Assembly (NCBI RefSeq): GCF_000018865.1
Contig: NC_010175.1
Location: 2,108,001-2,172,000, forward strand
Direction: 5' to 3'
Length of the DNA: 64,000 nt
Source of the DNA: Chloroflexus aurantiacus J-10-fl
GTDB taxonomy: Bacteria > Chloroflexota > Chloroflexia > Chloroflexales > Chloroflexaceae
A program made the translations under genes and the position numbers. The number at the start of each line of letters is the position of its first letter. The stretch's first letter is position 1. The notes beneath the pieces are model-generated. The model did no database searches, had not been told where the DNA came from, and saw only the letters and a program-made list of their open reading frames with translations. This document shows positions 19,643 through 31,793 of this stretch, one piece after another.

Positions 19643-19921
19643 TTACTGACCACCGGCCTGCATGATGTTCTGATTGATCTGGGCTACCTGCCGGCGCAGA
19701 TCCTCAAGCGCATCGCGAATTGCCAGCAGCTTCTGATGCGTCTCCGCCCAGTGCGAGCGAAACTGAGCGGCCAGACGACCATCCCAGTTGTTGGGGTCCG
19801 AGAGCAACTGTCCCTCGCGATTCAAATCGTTAATTTGCTGCAACAGCGGTCCCTGCACAATGCGCTGGAAACGCTCAATAGCTTCGCGGGCGGTAGCGGT
19901 CGAGAGTACGCGGTCGCTCAT
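19643..19921 (-). CDS. WXG100-family (ESAT-6-like) protein
   Basis: This is a 92-residue two-helix protein with the W-x-G turn in NNWDGRLAAQFR near the middle (about residue 50). Length and helical content are typical of WXG100 proteins, which form dimers and are exported by EccC-type ATPases without a cleaved signal. The ATG at 19919-19921 follows a strong AAAGGAGG box, so the long in-frame extension upstream, which lies in repeats, is rejected. It is the first gene of the locus reading leftward, consistent with an abundantly expressed secreted subunit. Confidence 0.85.
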   Translation of the reverse strand: MSDRVLSTATAREAIERFQRIVQGPLLQQINDLNREGQLLSDPNNWDGRLAAQFRSHWAETHQKLLAIRDALEDLRRQVAQINQNIMQAGGQ

Positions 19922-20009
19922 GGTGTCCTCCTTTGCAAGATAAAGAACGGTTGCATATATAGAACCGTAAAAAGGGGCCAAAAGGTACGCGGGAAAAGAA
20001 AAATTCATC

Positions 20010-20281
20010 AAAATTGGGGTGATAGGAGGGAGAAAATAGGGCATAGGACATAGGAAATAGGGAGAAGCGCAGGTAGGTTTCCCTGGGCTATTTCTGATGA
20101 CGGGTGTGGACATAGGAGGCAGAAAATAGGGCATAGAAAATAGGAAATAGGGAGAAGCGCAGGTGGGTTGCGCTGAGCTATTTCTGATGACGGGTGTGGA
20201 CATAGGAGGGAGAAAATAGGACATAGGAAATAGGGAGAAGCGCAGGTAGGTTTCCCTGGGCTATTTCTGATGACGGGTGTG
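20010..20281. repeat. Tandem repeat of 83-90 bp, three copies
   Basis: The word GAAGCGCAGGT recurs at 20064, 20154 and 20237. Each copy runs on through GCTATTTCTGATGACGGGTG and is preceded by purine-rich ATAGG words. It lies upstream of the WXG100 gene and may contain its promoter. The start of that gene is outside it. Confidence 0.8.
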
Positions 20282-23297
<3,016 letters not shown>

Positions 23298-23481
23298 TGC
23301 ACAAGGTGATCGTGGGGAGAGGGAGGGTTGGCGTGCCTGTGCCTCTCACACCGTTCTACGCATCACCTGTTACCGGCACCACAGTGACACCAATCACCTT
23401 TGACGATCCTCTTAACGTGATACTGGGATCGTTAGTGTTGGCTTGAGACCTTAACCTTTGGGAGATGAGATATGTGAGGTA

Positions 23482-24861
23482 TTACTTCCCGCGAACAAAC
23501 GCCTGTACCAGGGCTTCAATCGCTCCAGGACGTGGCGTCAGTGCGTAAGGATCACCCTCGATCAGACCCTCAAACACACCATCCGCGTCCAACGCAAAGC
23601 GTTCAACACTTGCCAGGTTGACATCCCGCAATGACCAGACCAGCCCCAGGAGATCGTCTGCACTGAGATCGGTTCGGATGTGCGGACGTAGAGCAGTGGT
23701 AACGTGTGCAGCCAGCTCGACCTGGCGAACGGGGTCTTGTTCGCGAATCCGTCGGGCAATCGCCAGCAAAATCATCTGCTGGCGCGCCTCACGGGCATAA
23801 GCGCTATCAGCGTGGCGTGTCCGGCTCAAAATCAACGCCTGAGCACCATCAAGCCACTGCTTTCCTGCCGGAAAGTAAACCGATGTCACGCCATAATCCA
23901 TCGTGGGATACAGGGGGTCATAGATTGGTTGCGCCAGCTCAACTTCGATGCCACCGATTGCATCAACCGCGGCCATAAAACCGGTAAAGTCGGCCCATAC
24001 GACGTGATCGATGGGTAATCCAAGAAGCTGAGAAACAGTGCGCCTGGCCAACTCAGCACCGCCAATGGCCGGATTTTGCTCGCCGTACACGGTGGCACTG
24101 TTGATCCGCCCGTACCCGTAGCCGGGAATCGCAACGATCAGATCGCGCGGCAACGAGAGCAAAGCCACCCGGCGCGTCGCCATCTCGATCCGTACCACCA
24201 TGATGGCATCGGCACGGGTTGCCCATCCTTCACCGGGACGCCGATCACTCCCCAACAGCAGGATATGGATCACGTCACTCGATGGCAGATTGACCCCCAC
24301 TGTTGGCATCAAGGTCGGCACCGGCATCCGCCCATCAATCCCCGGCAAGCGGATCGGCGTTGCTGAAGCAGCAATAGTTACGTCACGCACAATGGATGTT
24401 GGTGTGATCGCCGGCGTAATGGCAGCCGACACTGCGGTCGGAACGACTGACGTCGGTTGGATAACATTCAACGGCTGTGGTGATGAGAGAGGGGTAAATG
24501 CTACCACCGACATCGCCGGCGTCGGTGTGGCTACCACTGTCGGCAACCGCATCGCTTCCAGATTCTGCCGGATAGTCATCGCTGCCCAAACCACCCGGCC
24601 GGTCTGGAAGCCTAACCAGCCGGCGAAGAGTGCCAGGAGTGCAATCAGCACATACCGTAACCAGGGGCGTTGCGATGGTGATTGCTCAGAAACAACCGGT
24701 TGAGTCAGTAAGTTTAGTAAGAGATCGTGGTCAGTCTGATCATGCAGAGTACGACAGGCAGAACAATGATCAAGGTGAGCTTTCAAGCGTAATCGGGTGC
24801 TCGAAGCAGTGCCGGGACGAATACCGGCTGCCAGGAGCGCACGTGCTTCACTGCATGTCAT
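23482..24861 (-). CDS. LytR-CpsA-Psr (LCP) protein with N-terminal zinc-finger (anti-sigma-like) domain
   Basis: This 459-residue protein has an N-terminal zf-HC2-like motif (HLDHCSACR near residue 30). A single membrane helix (YVLIALLALFAGWLGFQTG, about 70-90) is followed by a Thr/Pro-rich linker. The LCP domain starts at IHILLLGSDRRPGEGWATRA near 205. It includes the conserved arginine-rich stretch SRTRHADSAYAREARQQ near 355. LCP enzymes attach undecaprenyl-linked glycopolymers to the wall outside the membrane. The cytoplasmic zinc finger is normally found in anti-sigma factors, so the fusion is unusual. Both neighbours are transcribed convergently or divergently, so it forms a single-gene unit. 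Confidence 0.85.
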   Translation of the reverse strand: MTCSEARALLAAGIRPGTASSTRLRLKAHLDHCSACRTLHDQTDHDLLLNLLTQPVVSEQSPSQRPWLRYVLIALLALFAGWLGFQTGRVVWAAMTIRQNLEAMRLPTVVATPTPAMSVVAFTPLSSPQPLNVIQPTSVVPTAVSAAITPAITPTSIVRDVTIAASATPIRLPGIDGRMPVPTLMPTVGVNLPSSDVIHILLLGSDRRPGEGWATRADAIMVVRIEMATRRVALLSLPRDLIVAIPGYGYGRINSATVYGEQNPAIGGAELARRTVSQLLGLPIDHVVWADFTGFMAAVDAIGGIEVELAQPIYDPLYPTMDYGVTSVYFPAGKQWLDGAQALILSRTRHADSAYAREARQQMILLAIARRIREQDPVRQVELAAHVTTALRPHIRTDLSADDLLGLVWSLRDVNLASVERFALDADGVFEGLIEGDPYALTPRPGAIEALVQAFVRGK

Positions 24862-25054
24862 ACGTAAGTCACTTGATCACCGATTGGCAATGTTCGGTAA
24901 TCACTATTGGCAAGGAGACCACATTGTTAGCGGCTATATTTGATCAATAAAACCTTTTTACAATTTGTACTACCCAGTATACCATTTTGCCTGTTCATCT
25001 GCTATGATAAAGAACGTGGCACTCACTGCCTTTTACCAAAACAGGAGTATCAAT

Positions 25055-27427
25055 ATGCACCTCTCCCGGCGGCTATGGTGGATCGGCCTACTGGTCGCAA
25101 TGCTTGGTCTGATCGCCCCGGCCACTGCTGCACCCATCCGTAACAACATCATAGACGTGGATCAGTTCGGTGACGAATCTGACCTCCCACCCAACCTGCT
25201 CAGTGACGAAGAGATTGAACGCATTGATCGGTTGCAGAACGATGCCACCACCCCGCTCGCCATTAGTGACGTCAGCCCTGACGATGGCGCCGTCCTGATC
25301 AGTTCAGCAAACCAGTTTGGGTTTCTCGATATCGAAACCGGTGATACGGTGCCGGTGGATGCGGCAGTGTTTGACTTCTTTGTTCCCCTGCCCTTCCTGG
25401 GCTTTGGACAGTTTAGCTGGCAAGACGAACGTACCCTCGGTGTATTGGCAGTCAACTTTTTCGCGGTCGGTAACGAGGATGCTTTTGTCACACTCTCTAT
25501 TGACCGGTATACTGGTGAAGTGTTTGCTACCGCGGTTGGTATTCCCGATGAAAACATCGGGATTGTCTCGGTTGCCCCTAACCTTACCAGTTGGCTGATT
25601 GTGCGCGAGCCGCCGGAGGCAGAGGAAGTTGAGGCGGAGGGATTCACCATTCGGCATACCCTTGGGCTGCCTTCCACAGTTGCGGCACGGGTCAACCGGA
25701 TCGAATTGCCTGCCCGTTTACAACGACGGGTTGATCTCCTGCGGCAACAACGGCCTGATCTTGTCAGTCGGCTGCTCTTCCAGCAACAGCAAGATGGAAA
25801 TACCGTCGAAGCGACGCGCGCACCTTACGACCTCTTCCTGTACGATGCTACGACCGGCGAGGAACGGTATGTTACCAGTATTCCATACGCCTCTGGCTTG
25901 CTCAACGAAACCTGGACGAGCGATTCGGCGTATCTGGCAGTCTCGTTTTTCGGTGTGCCTGATGCTGAGGGGCGTAGCTTCTACAACGGCTCACTCTTTT
26001 CTGAAGAGATCTATCGCGATGTGACCGGTAACCTGCCACCAGGCCAGAATCCGGTCATCCAGAACAACAATACGTATGTGATCGATTTCGCCAGTGGGCA
26101 GACACAGGTGATTCGACCCGATCCCGCTCTCGGTGCTCCTATTCTTGAAGCGCACGATTGGGCGCCGGGCGGCCAGTCACTGCTGATCAAGGCCCACCAT
26201 CCGGCCTACCTCCAGGGGCGAACCCACCCTGTCTACTATCCACGGTTCTCCTCGCGTACCAGTTTCCGCTTCTACGACCGGGGCAGTGATGGCCAATTCC
26301 GCCAGACCGGAACGTTCGAGCATCCGATGCTCTCTGGTGGTGATGTTGCCTTTGCGTTCAGCATTGCCGATTTTGTCAGTCCCGATGAAATCATCGTGCG
26401 TGGTGTAGTAGGTAGCAATCGCCATCCCTACTACTACAACCGCGTTTCAGGCGAATTGCGCAATCTGGCCGACCGTGCCGGTGCCTATTACAACGTTGTG
26501 TCAACCAGCAGCAGTACACGCCAGATCGTCTTCACCCACACCTCTTACACCAGTCCACCGGACATCTACCGTCTACGTTGGGATGGAACGGCACTGGCTC
26601 GTCTGACCTGGGAGAATGAAGAGTTGCGGGTGGAAGCCAATTTACGACAAGACCCGGTGACCTTCACCCTCCGGAACGGTCAGGTGCGGGTAGGAACGCT
26701 GATCCAATCGGCAGATGCGCCCTTCCCACCACGCGATGTGCGCCTGATCGTCTGGCAAGAGGGCGGGCCAAACGTGCCAATGATCAATCAGTGGCAGGCC
26801 AACGTTGAGAACCCGTATGCACTCTTGCCCTCATTTGGCTTTGCGTTGCTGATTACACCGGTGGCCGGTCGCCACGGCTACACGCCGGCTGTTTACAACT
26901 CACTGGTGGATCGGGGTAATTTCGGCCAGATCGATATCGATGAGCAGGCCGAGATCGTTCGCCAGGCAATTGCGCGGGGCTGGACATCAGCCGGCAAGAT
27001 CGGGATTACAGGATGCTCGTATGGTGGCTATTTCGTCTTGCAGAGCATTGTGCGGTATCCCGATCTCTACGCTGCCGCCAACCCACAATGTGCGTTCATT
27101 GACCTGATCAGTGATTGGGCATTAGGCAGTGGCCCGCTGGTGCCGTACATGGAAGGTTTACCCCCGTACAAAGCCATCAGTGAGTACGTCAAGGACTCGC
27201 CGAGCTACGGTGCTGATCGGGTGAAGGCAGCAGTGCTCACCTTCCACGGCACCGATGACTTCCTGCCGATTGTCCAGAACGAGAACTTCCATTTACAACT
27301 GGTCAACCGTGGGGTACCGGCTCGAATGGTACGGTTCATCTTTGAAGGTCACGGGTTGTCGATGGCAGAAAACCAGCTCTACGCCGCACAGGAACAGATC
27401 TCCTGGTTCCGTACCCATCTTAAGTAG
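25055..27427 (+). CDS. Secreted S9-family (prolyl oligopeptidase-type) serine peptidase
   Basis: This is a 790-residue protein with a signal peptide (MHLSRRLWWIGLLVAMLGLI, cleaved after about ATA-AP). A beta-propeller-like region (about 60-540) precedes the alpha/beta-hydrolase domain. The catalytic serine is in GCSYGGYFV near 655, the aspartate in HGTDDFLP near 737 and the histidine in FEGHGLS near 769. It cleaves short peptides outside the membrane. The ATG at 25055 is chosen for the CAGGAG box and the signal peptide; 30 open codons upstream are not coding-like. It has no operon partner. Confidence 0.9.
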   Translation: MHLSRRLWWIGLLVAMLGLIAPATAAPIRNNIIDVDQFGDESDLPPNLLSDEEIERIDRLQNDATTPLAISDVSPDDGAVLISSANQFGFLDIETGDTVPVDAAVFDFFVPLPFLGFGQFSWQDERTLGVLAVNFFAVGNEDAFVTLSIDRYTGEVFATAVGIPDENIGIVSVAPNLTSWLIVREPPEAEEVEAEGFTIRHTLGLPSTVAARVNRIELPARLQRRVDLLRQQRPDLVSRLLFQQQQDGNTVEATRAPYDLFLYDATTGEERYVTSIPYASGLLNETWTSDSAYLAVSFFGVPDAEGRSFYNGSLFSEEIYRDVTGNLPPGQNPVIQNNNTYVIDFASGQTQVIRPDPALGAPILEAHDWAPGGQSLLIKAHHPAYLQGRTHPVYYPRFSSRTSFRFYDRGSDGQFRQTGTFEHPMLSGGDVAFAFSIADFVSPDEIIVRGVVGSNRHPYYYNRVSGELRNLADRAGAYYNVVSTSSSTRQIVFTHTSYTSPPDIYRLRWDGTALARLTWENEELRVEANLRQDPVTFTLRNGQVRVGTLIQSADAPFPPRDVRLIVWQEGGPNVPMINQWQANVENPYALLPSFGFALLITPVAGRHGYTPAVYNSLVDRGNFGQIDIDEQAEIVRQAIARGWTSAGKIGITGCSYGGYFVLQSIVRYPDLYAAANPQCAFIDLISDWALGSGPLVPYMEGLPPYKAISEYVKDSPSYGADRVKAAVLTFHGTDDFLPIVQNENFHLQLVNRGVPARMVRFIFEGHGLSMAENQLYAAQEQISWFRTHLK

Positions 27428-27445
27428 GTGCTTGCAGGTAGCATA

Positions 27446-27474
27446 GACAGGGGCAGATCGCTCCTGCCCCTGTC
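27446..27474 (+). terminator. Stem-loop after the S9 peptidase
   Basis: GACAGGGGCAG and CTGCCCCTGTC form a perfect 11-base stem with a 7-base loop, 18 bases after the stop codon. There is no T-run, so termination is likely but not certain. Confidence 0.6.
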
Positions 27475-27523
27475 CATGCTTATCCGGTTGTGACGAGAGG
27501 TCTGTATTAGTTGTAGTAGAACA

Positions 27524-27937
27524 ATGCGCCGACCATTTTATTACCGTTTGAGTGAAGGGATGCGGATCAGTGTGCGTCCCCAATACCTACCGGGGCACTC
27601 ATTCCCGCCACTACAACGCTTCGTCTTCGCCTACGATGTACGAATTGAAAATATTAGCCGACGAACAGCGCAGTTGATGAGTCGGCGCTGGCTCATTTAC
27701 GACTCGATTGGTGAGGAACTGGAAGTTGTTGGTGATGGAGTGGTTGGGTTACAGCCGGTGCTCGGCCCCGGCGATGTCCACGAATACCAGAGCTACTGTG
27801 TGCTCAAGTCGCCACGCGGCTGGATGGAGGGAGAGTACTTTTTTCGCACCCTCGATAACACGACGTTCGCCGCCATCATTCCGCGTTTCGACCTGATCGC
27901 CGATGCGGAGATGATCGATGATGAGGAGAGATTATGA
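27524..27937 (+). CDS. apaG: ApaG-domain protein
   Basis: This 137-residue protein is a single ApaG (DUF525) beta-sandwich. It shows the characteristic FVFAYDVRIENISRRTAQL, RRWLIYDS and GVVGLQPVLGPGDVHEY segments. CorD/ApaG proteins are linked to magnesium and cobalt resistance and Ap4A levels in enterobacteria; the molecular role elsewhere is unknown. The last six bases overlap the end of the convergent small gene at 27932. Confidence 0.9.
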   Translation: MRRPFYYRLSEGMRISVRPQYLPGHSFPPLQRFVFAYDVRIENISRRTAQLMSRRWLIYDSIGEELEVVGDGVVGLQPVLGPGDVHEYQSYCVLKSPRGWMEGEYFFRTLDNTTFAAIIPRFDLIADAEMIDDEERL

Positions 27938-28138
27938 ACGAGATCGTCTCCGCTCGCGCCGATAGGTCGTAATGAATACGACGGCGAGGAGAGGCAACAA
28001 CCATGGCCAATCGCGACGTTCTTCGCGCAGGAGCCGCCAGGTAGCGCGAAGCTGGATTAACCAGGGAAAGCGGGCCAGTTGTACCTCAAGAATTGCCAGG
28101 AGCCGGCGCTGCCACTCCGGTGTCTGATCGGTCGTCAT
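27932..28138 (-). CDS. Small hypothetical membrane-anchored protein
   Basis: This is 68 residues from the ATG at 28136-28138, with GGAAGGA about 12 bases upstream. It begins MTTDQTPEWQRRLLAILEVQ and has one hydrophobic segment (WPWLLPLLAVVFITTY) before an arginine-rich tail (RRERRRSRS), so a cytoplasmic basic C-terminus is expected. It is convergent with apaG, with a six-base overlap. No family is recognised. The in-frame extension upstream looks non-coding. Confidence 0.5.
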   Translation of the reverse strand: MTTDQTPEWQRRLLAILEVQLARFPWLIQLRATWRLLREERRDWPWLLPLLAVVFITTYRRERRRSRS

Positions 28139-28562
28139 AGGTGCTGGTTTCCTTCCCCATCCTGGCAGTGACAGTCGCCATCCCCTTGCAGCATTCTTAG
28201 CGTTTGTCGAAGGTTTTGGCTTCACCATCGCTACCATATTTTCAGGCTTTATCCCGTCAGTGTCTGTGTTTCCTCTTGCGTGCACAACCCAAACAATCTG
28301 ACGATAGGTGTGCTGCTGTCTGTCATTATAAACGAGGACGGCACACAGCGTACTTTACAACCTTTCCCCTTTGCGGCAGCACCGGTTAGAGGTGAGGTGT
28401 ACGGCAAACGCGGAAGCGTGGCTTCCGCACTCCAAACCGGGCGCTACAGGCAAGCCTGCCTGAAACCAAAATCCCCTCGATGTGTGATCACACGGCGTGC
28501 ACAGCGAGAACGCTGTTGCCGCATGTCTGTGATCAAGTGCAGTGCCGGTGTGATCGCGTGGA
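28139..28562. other. Intergenic with a repeat-type hairpin
   Basis: No gene is seen. GCGGAAGC (28410-28417), loop GTG, GCTTCCGC (28421-28428) is followed by ACTCCAAACC. This is the same architecture as the hairpin in the MITE and array units (GCGGCAGC-ATG-GCTGCCGC, then ACTCCAAAC). It is an isolated, diverged copy of that core. Confidence 0.6.
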
Positions 28563-28841
28563 TAGAACCTGTTTCAAAAAACATCTCCTATGAGAGTATC
28601 TCATTCGTTGCCGAGCGATTCCATGATCGTAACGAGCACACCCGGCATTCGCGTGACCAGCCGGGTCAACGACCTGACACGTGCCAGATCGTGAGCACGG
28701 CTGGCGCGGCAGCATGGCTGCCGCACGCCAAACTTCGCGACACGCGGATGATGAGCGAGCAAGGCAACCAATCCAGCGCGTGATAGCACCACAGATGGTT
28801 GTTAGAGCGCGACAGTACAGCGTTTTATGAAACAAGTTCTA
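28563..28841. mobile_element. MITE-like element, family 1 (single-core copy)
   Basis: The left end AGAACCTGTTTCA (from 28564) and right end TGAAACAAGTTCT (to 28840) are inverted repeats; with flanking bases they match at 17 of 19 positions. TA flanks both sides (28563-28564 and 28840-28841). The 279-bp element has one GCGGCAGC / GCTGCCGC hairpin near 28707 and no coding sequence. This is the cleanest copy of the family in the window. Confidence 0.75.
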
Positions 28842-28915
28842 GTGTGCTATGAACCCTACCACACCAGCCCGTTCTGTTGGCGTCCGTTGTCGAAACAGGT
28901 TTTCCAGGCGATAAA

Positions 28916-28948
28916 ACACCTTGCGGCAGCCCGGCTGCCGCAAGGTGT
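28916..28948 (-). terminator. Intrinsic terminator of the ferredoxin gene
   Basis: ACACCTTGCGGCAGC and GCTGCCGCAAGGTGT form a perfect 15-base stem with a 3-base loop. On the minus strand it is followed by TTTTAT, 50 bases after the ferredoxin stop. The inner stem GCGGCAGC / GCTGCCGC equals the stem of the MITE and array hairpins. Confidence 0.8.
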
Positions 28949-28997
28949 CTGTACCATCTAGCCGGCTATCAGGCAAGATAGCGTGTCCGCTTTGAGA

Positions 28998-29234
28998 CTA
29001 CCCCTCGAAGAACTTGCGATTCTTCTCAATATAGCTCTTCCACTGCTCCGGCACCGAATCATCGGCGAAAATCGCCTCGACCGGGCACTCTGGCTCGCAG
29101 GCACCACAGTCAATGCACTCGTCGGGATTGATGTAGTACTGATCATCACCCTCGTAGATGCAATCAACCGGGCAGACGGCAACGCACGATGCATCCTTGG
29201 TTCCGATACACGGCTCAGCGATAATGTACGGCAC
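28998..29234 (-). CDS. Seven-iron (3Fe-4S/4Fe-4S) ferredoxin
   Basis: This is a 78-residue electron carrier. The first cluster motif is C9-x7-C17-x3-C21-P (CIGTKDASCVAVCP), the spacing typical of the 3Fe-4S site in Fd-VII type ferredoxins. The second is CIDCGACEPECP (CxxCxxCxxxCP), binding a 4Fe-4S cluster. The acidic C-terminus (WKSYIEKNRKFFEG) is typical of the FdxA group. It is monocistronic, between a strong terminator (28916) and RqcH. It could feed the FprA-type reductase at 1371 (inference). Confidence 0.92.
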   Translation of the reverse strand: MPYIIAEPCIGTKDASCVAVCPVDCIYEGDDQYYINPDECIDCGACEPECPVEAIFADDSVPEQWKSYIEKNRKFFEG

Positions 29235-29315
29235 TGATGTCTCCTTCCTGTATCTGTGTCAGCGGTTACACAATGGTTGTTTGGTTTCAGACTACTACAG
29301 GAAGGAGGTGTCTGT

Positions 29316-31079
29316 CTACCACTTTTGTACCACTTCGCCACAACGTTGTGGACGCACGCGCAATGTACGTTCGGGATGGTAGCTGACCAGACCAATCGGC
29401 CCACCGGGGATTTTACGGACTGCCCGTCGGCGACAGAGATCGACTTCTACCGCCGTATCATCACGCGCCTGACTGTAATACGCTGCCAGAGCGGCTGCTT
29501 CATAGATAGTTTGTTCAGGCGGATGATCGGCCCGAATAATCACGTGAGCACCGTGAATATTGCGGGCGTGCAACCACCAGTCGGTTGGGCGAGCAATCCG
29601 AAAGGTGACTTCTTCATTCTGGCGTGCGGTACGCCCAACGTAGATCGGTAGGCCATCACTTGAACGGATCAGGAGTGGACGCGACCGCACGGGTGGGCGA
29701 CGGGTGGCTGAGGAACGCAGATAGCCGGCCTCTTCAGCCTCGGCGGCAATCTGATCGATCTGGTTTGAGTCATCGGCTACCGCTGCCAGGGCAATGAACT
29801 GGTCGATACCGGCCAGGCGTTGTTCAATCTCAGCGAGGCGTTCGGGCAAGATAGCACGTGCGCTCTTGGCTTTCTCATACGCCCTGAATCGCTCTTGGGC
29901 CTGTTCGACCGGCGAGCGTTTGGGGTCAAGCGCAATCCGTTCCCCCTCTACCACCAGCTCAGTAGCCTGGGGTGGCAACTGGTGAAGAAAGGCAAAGATC
30001 ATCTCACCCTCCCAGCGCAGGCGATCAAGTTCGGCGGTACGCGCCAGCTCGGCAGCGATTTGATCACGTTGCCGTTCGATATGCTCACGGCTGGCACGCA
30101 AACGGTTCAGCAAATCGGCCCGACGCTGATCACGGCCCAGGGGCTGCTGACGGGCAGTGTAAAAGGCTTCCAGCGCCGCACTCATCCCTGGCATGACAGT
30201 GATAGTCGCACCATCGCCGGCGAGATGCGATGGATAATACGGCGCAAAAGCCACAGGACCCTGCTCGTTCCTAACCAGATGGGGGGCGGGTGGTTCGGCG
30301 AATATCTCACGCAACCGGGCAGCAATGGTGTATGCCGGTAATGCCAGCCCGGCTTGGGGGATGGAGCCACAGGCTCGCGTCAACACCTCACGGGCGATCT
30401 GGGGTGACACACCACGATAGGCGTTGACTAACGCTTTTACCGGTTCACCCTTGCCCAGCAGGTGCTCGATCTCGGCTGCACTTGCCCGGAGAGGGTCACG
30501 TTTATCTGGTGGTGGAGGCAATTCGTACACCCGGCGGGGCAAGACAACCCGACTGCTCATACGGGGAGAAACCCGCTTGATCGCGTCGAGAATAATGTTA
30601 TTATCATCAACTAAGATGATGTTGCTGCGCCGATCTTGCGGCTCAACGATGAGATCGCAATGCAACAGATGATCGGCATCAGCCGTCAGATCGTCATCAT
30701 TGTCATCGTCAGCGATCAGCTCATCGGGATCAAAGGTCTGTTTGCGTGACTCCGTTGGTTTCGTTATACTGAGCACAACAACTCGCTCGTAGGGAGGTTG
30801 TTCGATATTAACAATCCGCCCACCGAGCACATATTTTCGCAGCAACAGCAAAAAGGGCGTTTCGCCGTCAACGCCGCGGGTTGGGCGCTGACTGATCAGG
30901 TGAATACGGGCCATTTGCGCATCGGCGGAGGCGAGCAGGTAGTGGCGCCGACCCTGTCGATACACTTCCAGTCCAATCGCCAGCGGCCCAACCAGGACAA
31001 CGCGCTGGATGCGACCATCGAGCACCGTTGCGCGCAATTCTTCCACGACGGCAGTCAAAGTCAGGGCATCAAAGTACAT
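29316..31079 (-). CDS. rqcH: RqcH (Rqc2/NFACT) ribosome-associated quality-control factor
   Basis: This 587-residue protein has the NFACT order. NFACT-N starts MYFDALTLTAVVEELRATVL. HhH and coiled-coil regions (about 280-430) follow. The C-terminal NFACT-R domain begins RSSDGLPIYVGRTARQNEE and has DWWLHARNIHGAHVII near 535. Bacterial RqcH binds obstructed 50S subunits and recruits tRNA-Ala to add C-terminal alanine tails. The ATG at 31077-31079 is chosen over an upstream in-frame extension because the conserved domain starts there. It is divergent from gmk, 60 bases away. Confidence 0.93.
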   Translation of the reverse strand: MYFDALTLTAVVEELRATVLDGRIQRVVLVGPLAIGLEVYRQGRRHYLLASADAQMARIHLISQRPTRGVDGETPFLLLLRKYVLGGRIVNIEQPPYERVVVLSITKPTESRKQTFDPDELIADDDNDDDLTADADHLLHCDLIVEPQDRRSNIILVDDNNIILDAIKRVSPRMSSRVVLPRRVYELPPPPDKRDPLRASAAEIEHLLGKGEPVKALVNAYRGVSPQIAREVLTRACGSIPQAGLALPAYTIAARLREIFAEPPAPHLVRNEQGPVAFAPYYPSHLAGDGATITVMPGMSAALEAFYTARQQPLGRDQRRADLLNRLRASREHIERQRDQIAAELARTAELDRLRWEGEMIFAFLHQLPPQATELVVEGERIALDPKRSPVEQAQERFRAYEKAKSARAILPERLAEIEQRLAGIDQFIALAAVADDSNQIDQIAAEAEEAGYLRSSATRRPPVRSRPLLIRSSDGLPIYVGRTARQNEEVTFRIARPTDWWLHARNIHGAHVIIRADHPPEQTIYEAAALAAYYSQARDDTAVEVDLCRRRAVRKIPGGPIGLVSYHPERTLRVRPQRCGEVVQKW

Positions 31080-31139
31080 ATAACCACAAGTAATACGAGA
31101 ACCGACACCTTTGGCAGGATACCACAATCGGGTACAGGC

Positions 31140-31769
31140 ATGGAACCATTTCTCAATCCGATTTTACAGGGCAAACCACCACAGCCACTGCTCGTCGTCA
31201 TTTCAGGGCCATCGGGTGTGGGCAAAGACTCGGTCTTGATGCGCATGCGCGAGCTAGGCTTTCCGTTTCACTTTGTCGTCACGGCGAACAGTCGACCGCA
31301 GCGACCGGGCGAGATTGACGGTGTTGACTACCATTTTGTCACGACCGAGCGTTTTCGCGAGATGATCGAGAACGATGAACTGCTGGAGTGGGCCGAGGTC
31401 TACGGCCAGTATAAAGGGATTCCCAAATTCGAGATTCGGCAGGCAATGGCCAGTGGTCGCGATGTTATTCTACGAATTAACGTTGATGGTGCAGCAACAA
31501 TTAAGCGGTTGGCTCCCGAAGCCGTCTTTATTTTTCTGGCGCCGGCTTCGCTCGACGAGCTACGCCACCGGCTCTTGCTCCGCCGAACCGAGTCGCCGGC
31601 GGAAGTGGAACGGCGGTTAGCCATGGTTGCCGATGAATTGGCCCAGTTACCCAATTTCGATTACGTCGTTATCAATCACGCCGACCGACTTGACGAAGCG
31701 GTTGGTCAGATCCGTGCCATTATTAGCGCTGAAAAGGCGCGCGTGTACCCGCGTCGAATTTCCCTCTAG
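31140..31769 (+). CDS. gmk: Guanylate kinase
   Basis: This 209-residue protein phosphorylates GMP to GDP. The P-loop is ISGPSGVGKDSV, with Asp where most family members have Ser/Thr after the lysine. Forms with GVGKD exist in some guanylate kinases, such as plastid types, from memory. The GMP-binding region has NSRPQRPGEIDGVDYHFV and ELLEWAEVYGQYKGIP. The ATG at 31140 is chosen as the start because the conserved domain begins just after it. It probably heads the plus-strand cluster with the YqeY-like and PgpH genes. Confidence 0.95.
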   Translation: MEPFLNPILQGKPPQPLLVVISGPSGVGKDSVLMRMRELGFPFHFVVTANSRPQRPGEIDGVDYHFVTTERFREMIENDELLEWAEVYGQYKGIPKFEIRQAMASGRDVILRINVDGAATIKRLAPEAVFIFLAPASLDELRHRLLLRRTESPAEVERRLAMVADELAQLPNFDYVVINHADRLDEAVGQIRAIISAEKARVYPRRISL

Positions 31770-31793
31770 CTTTTTGAACCGGGGAGTACTACA

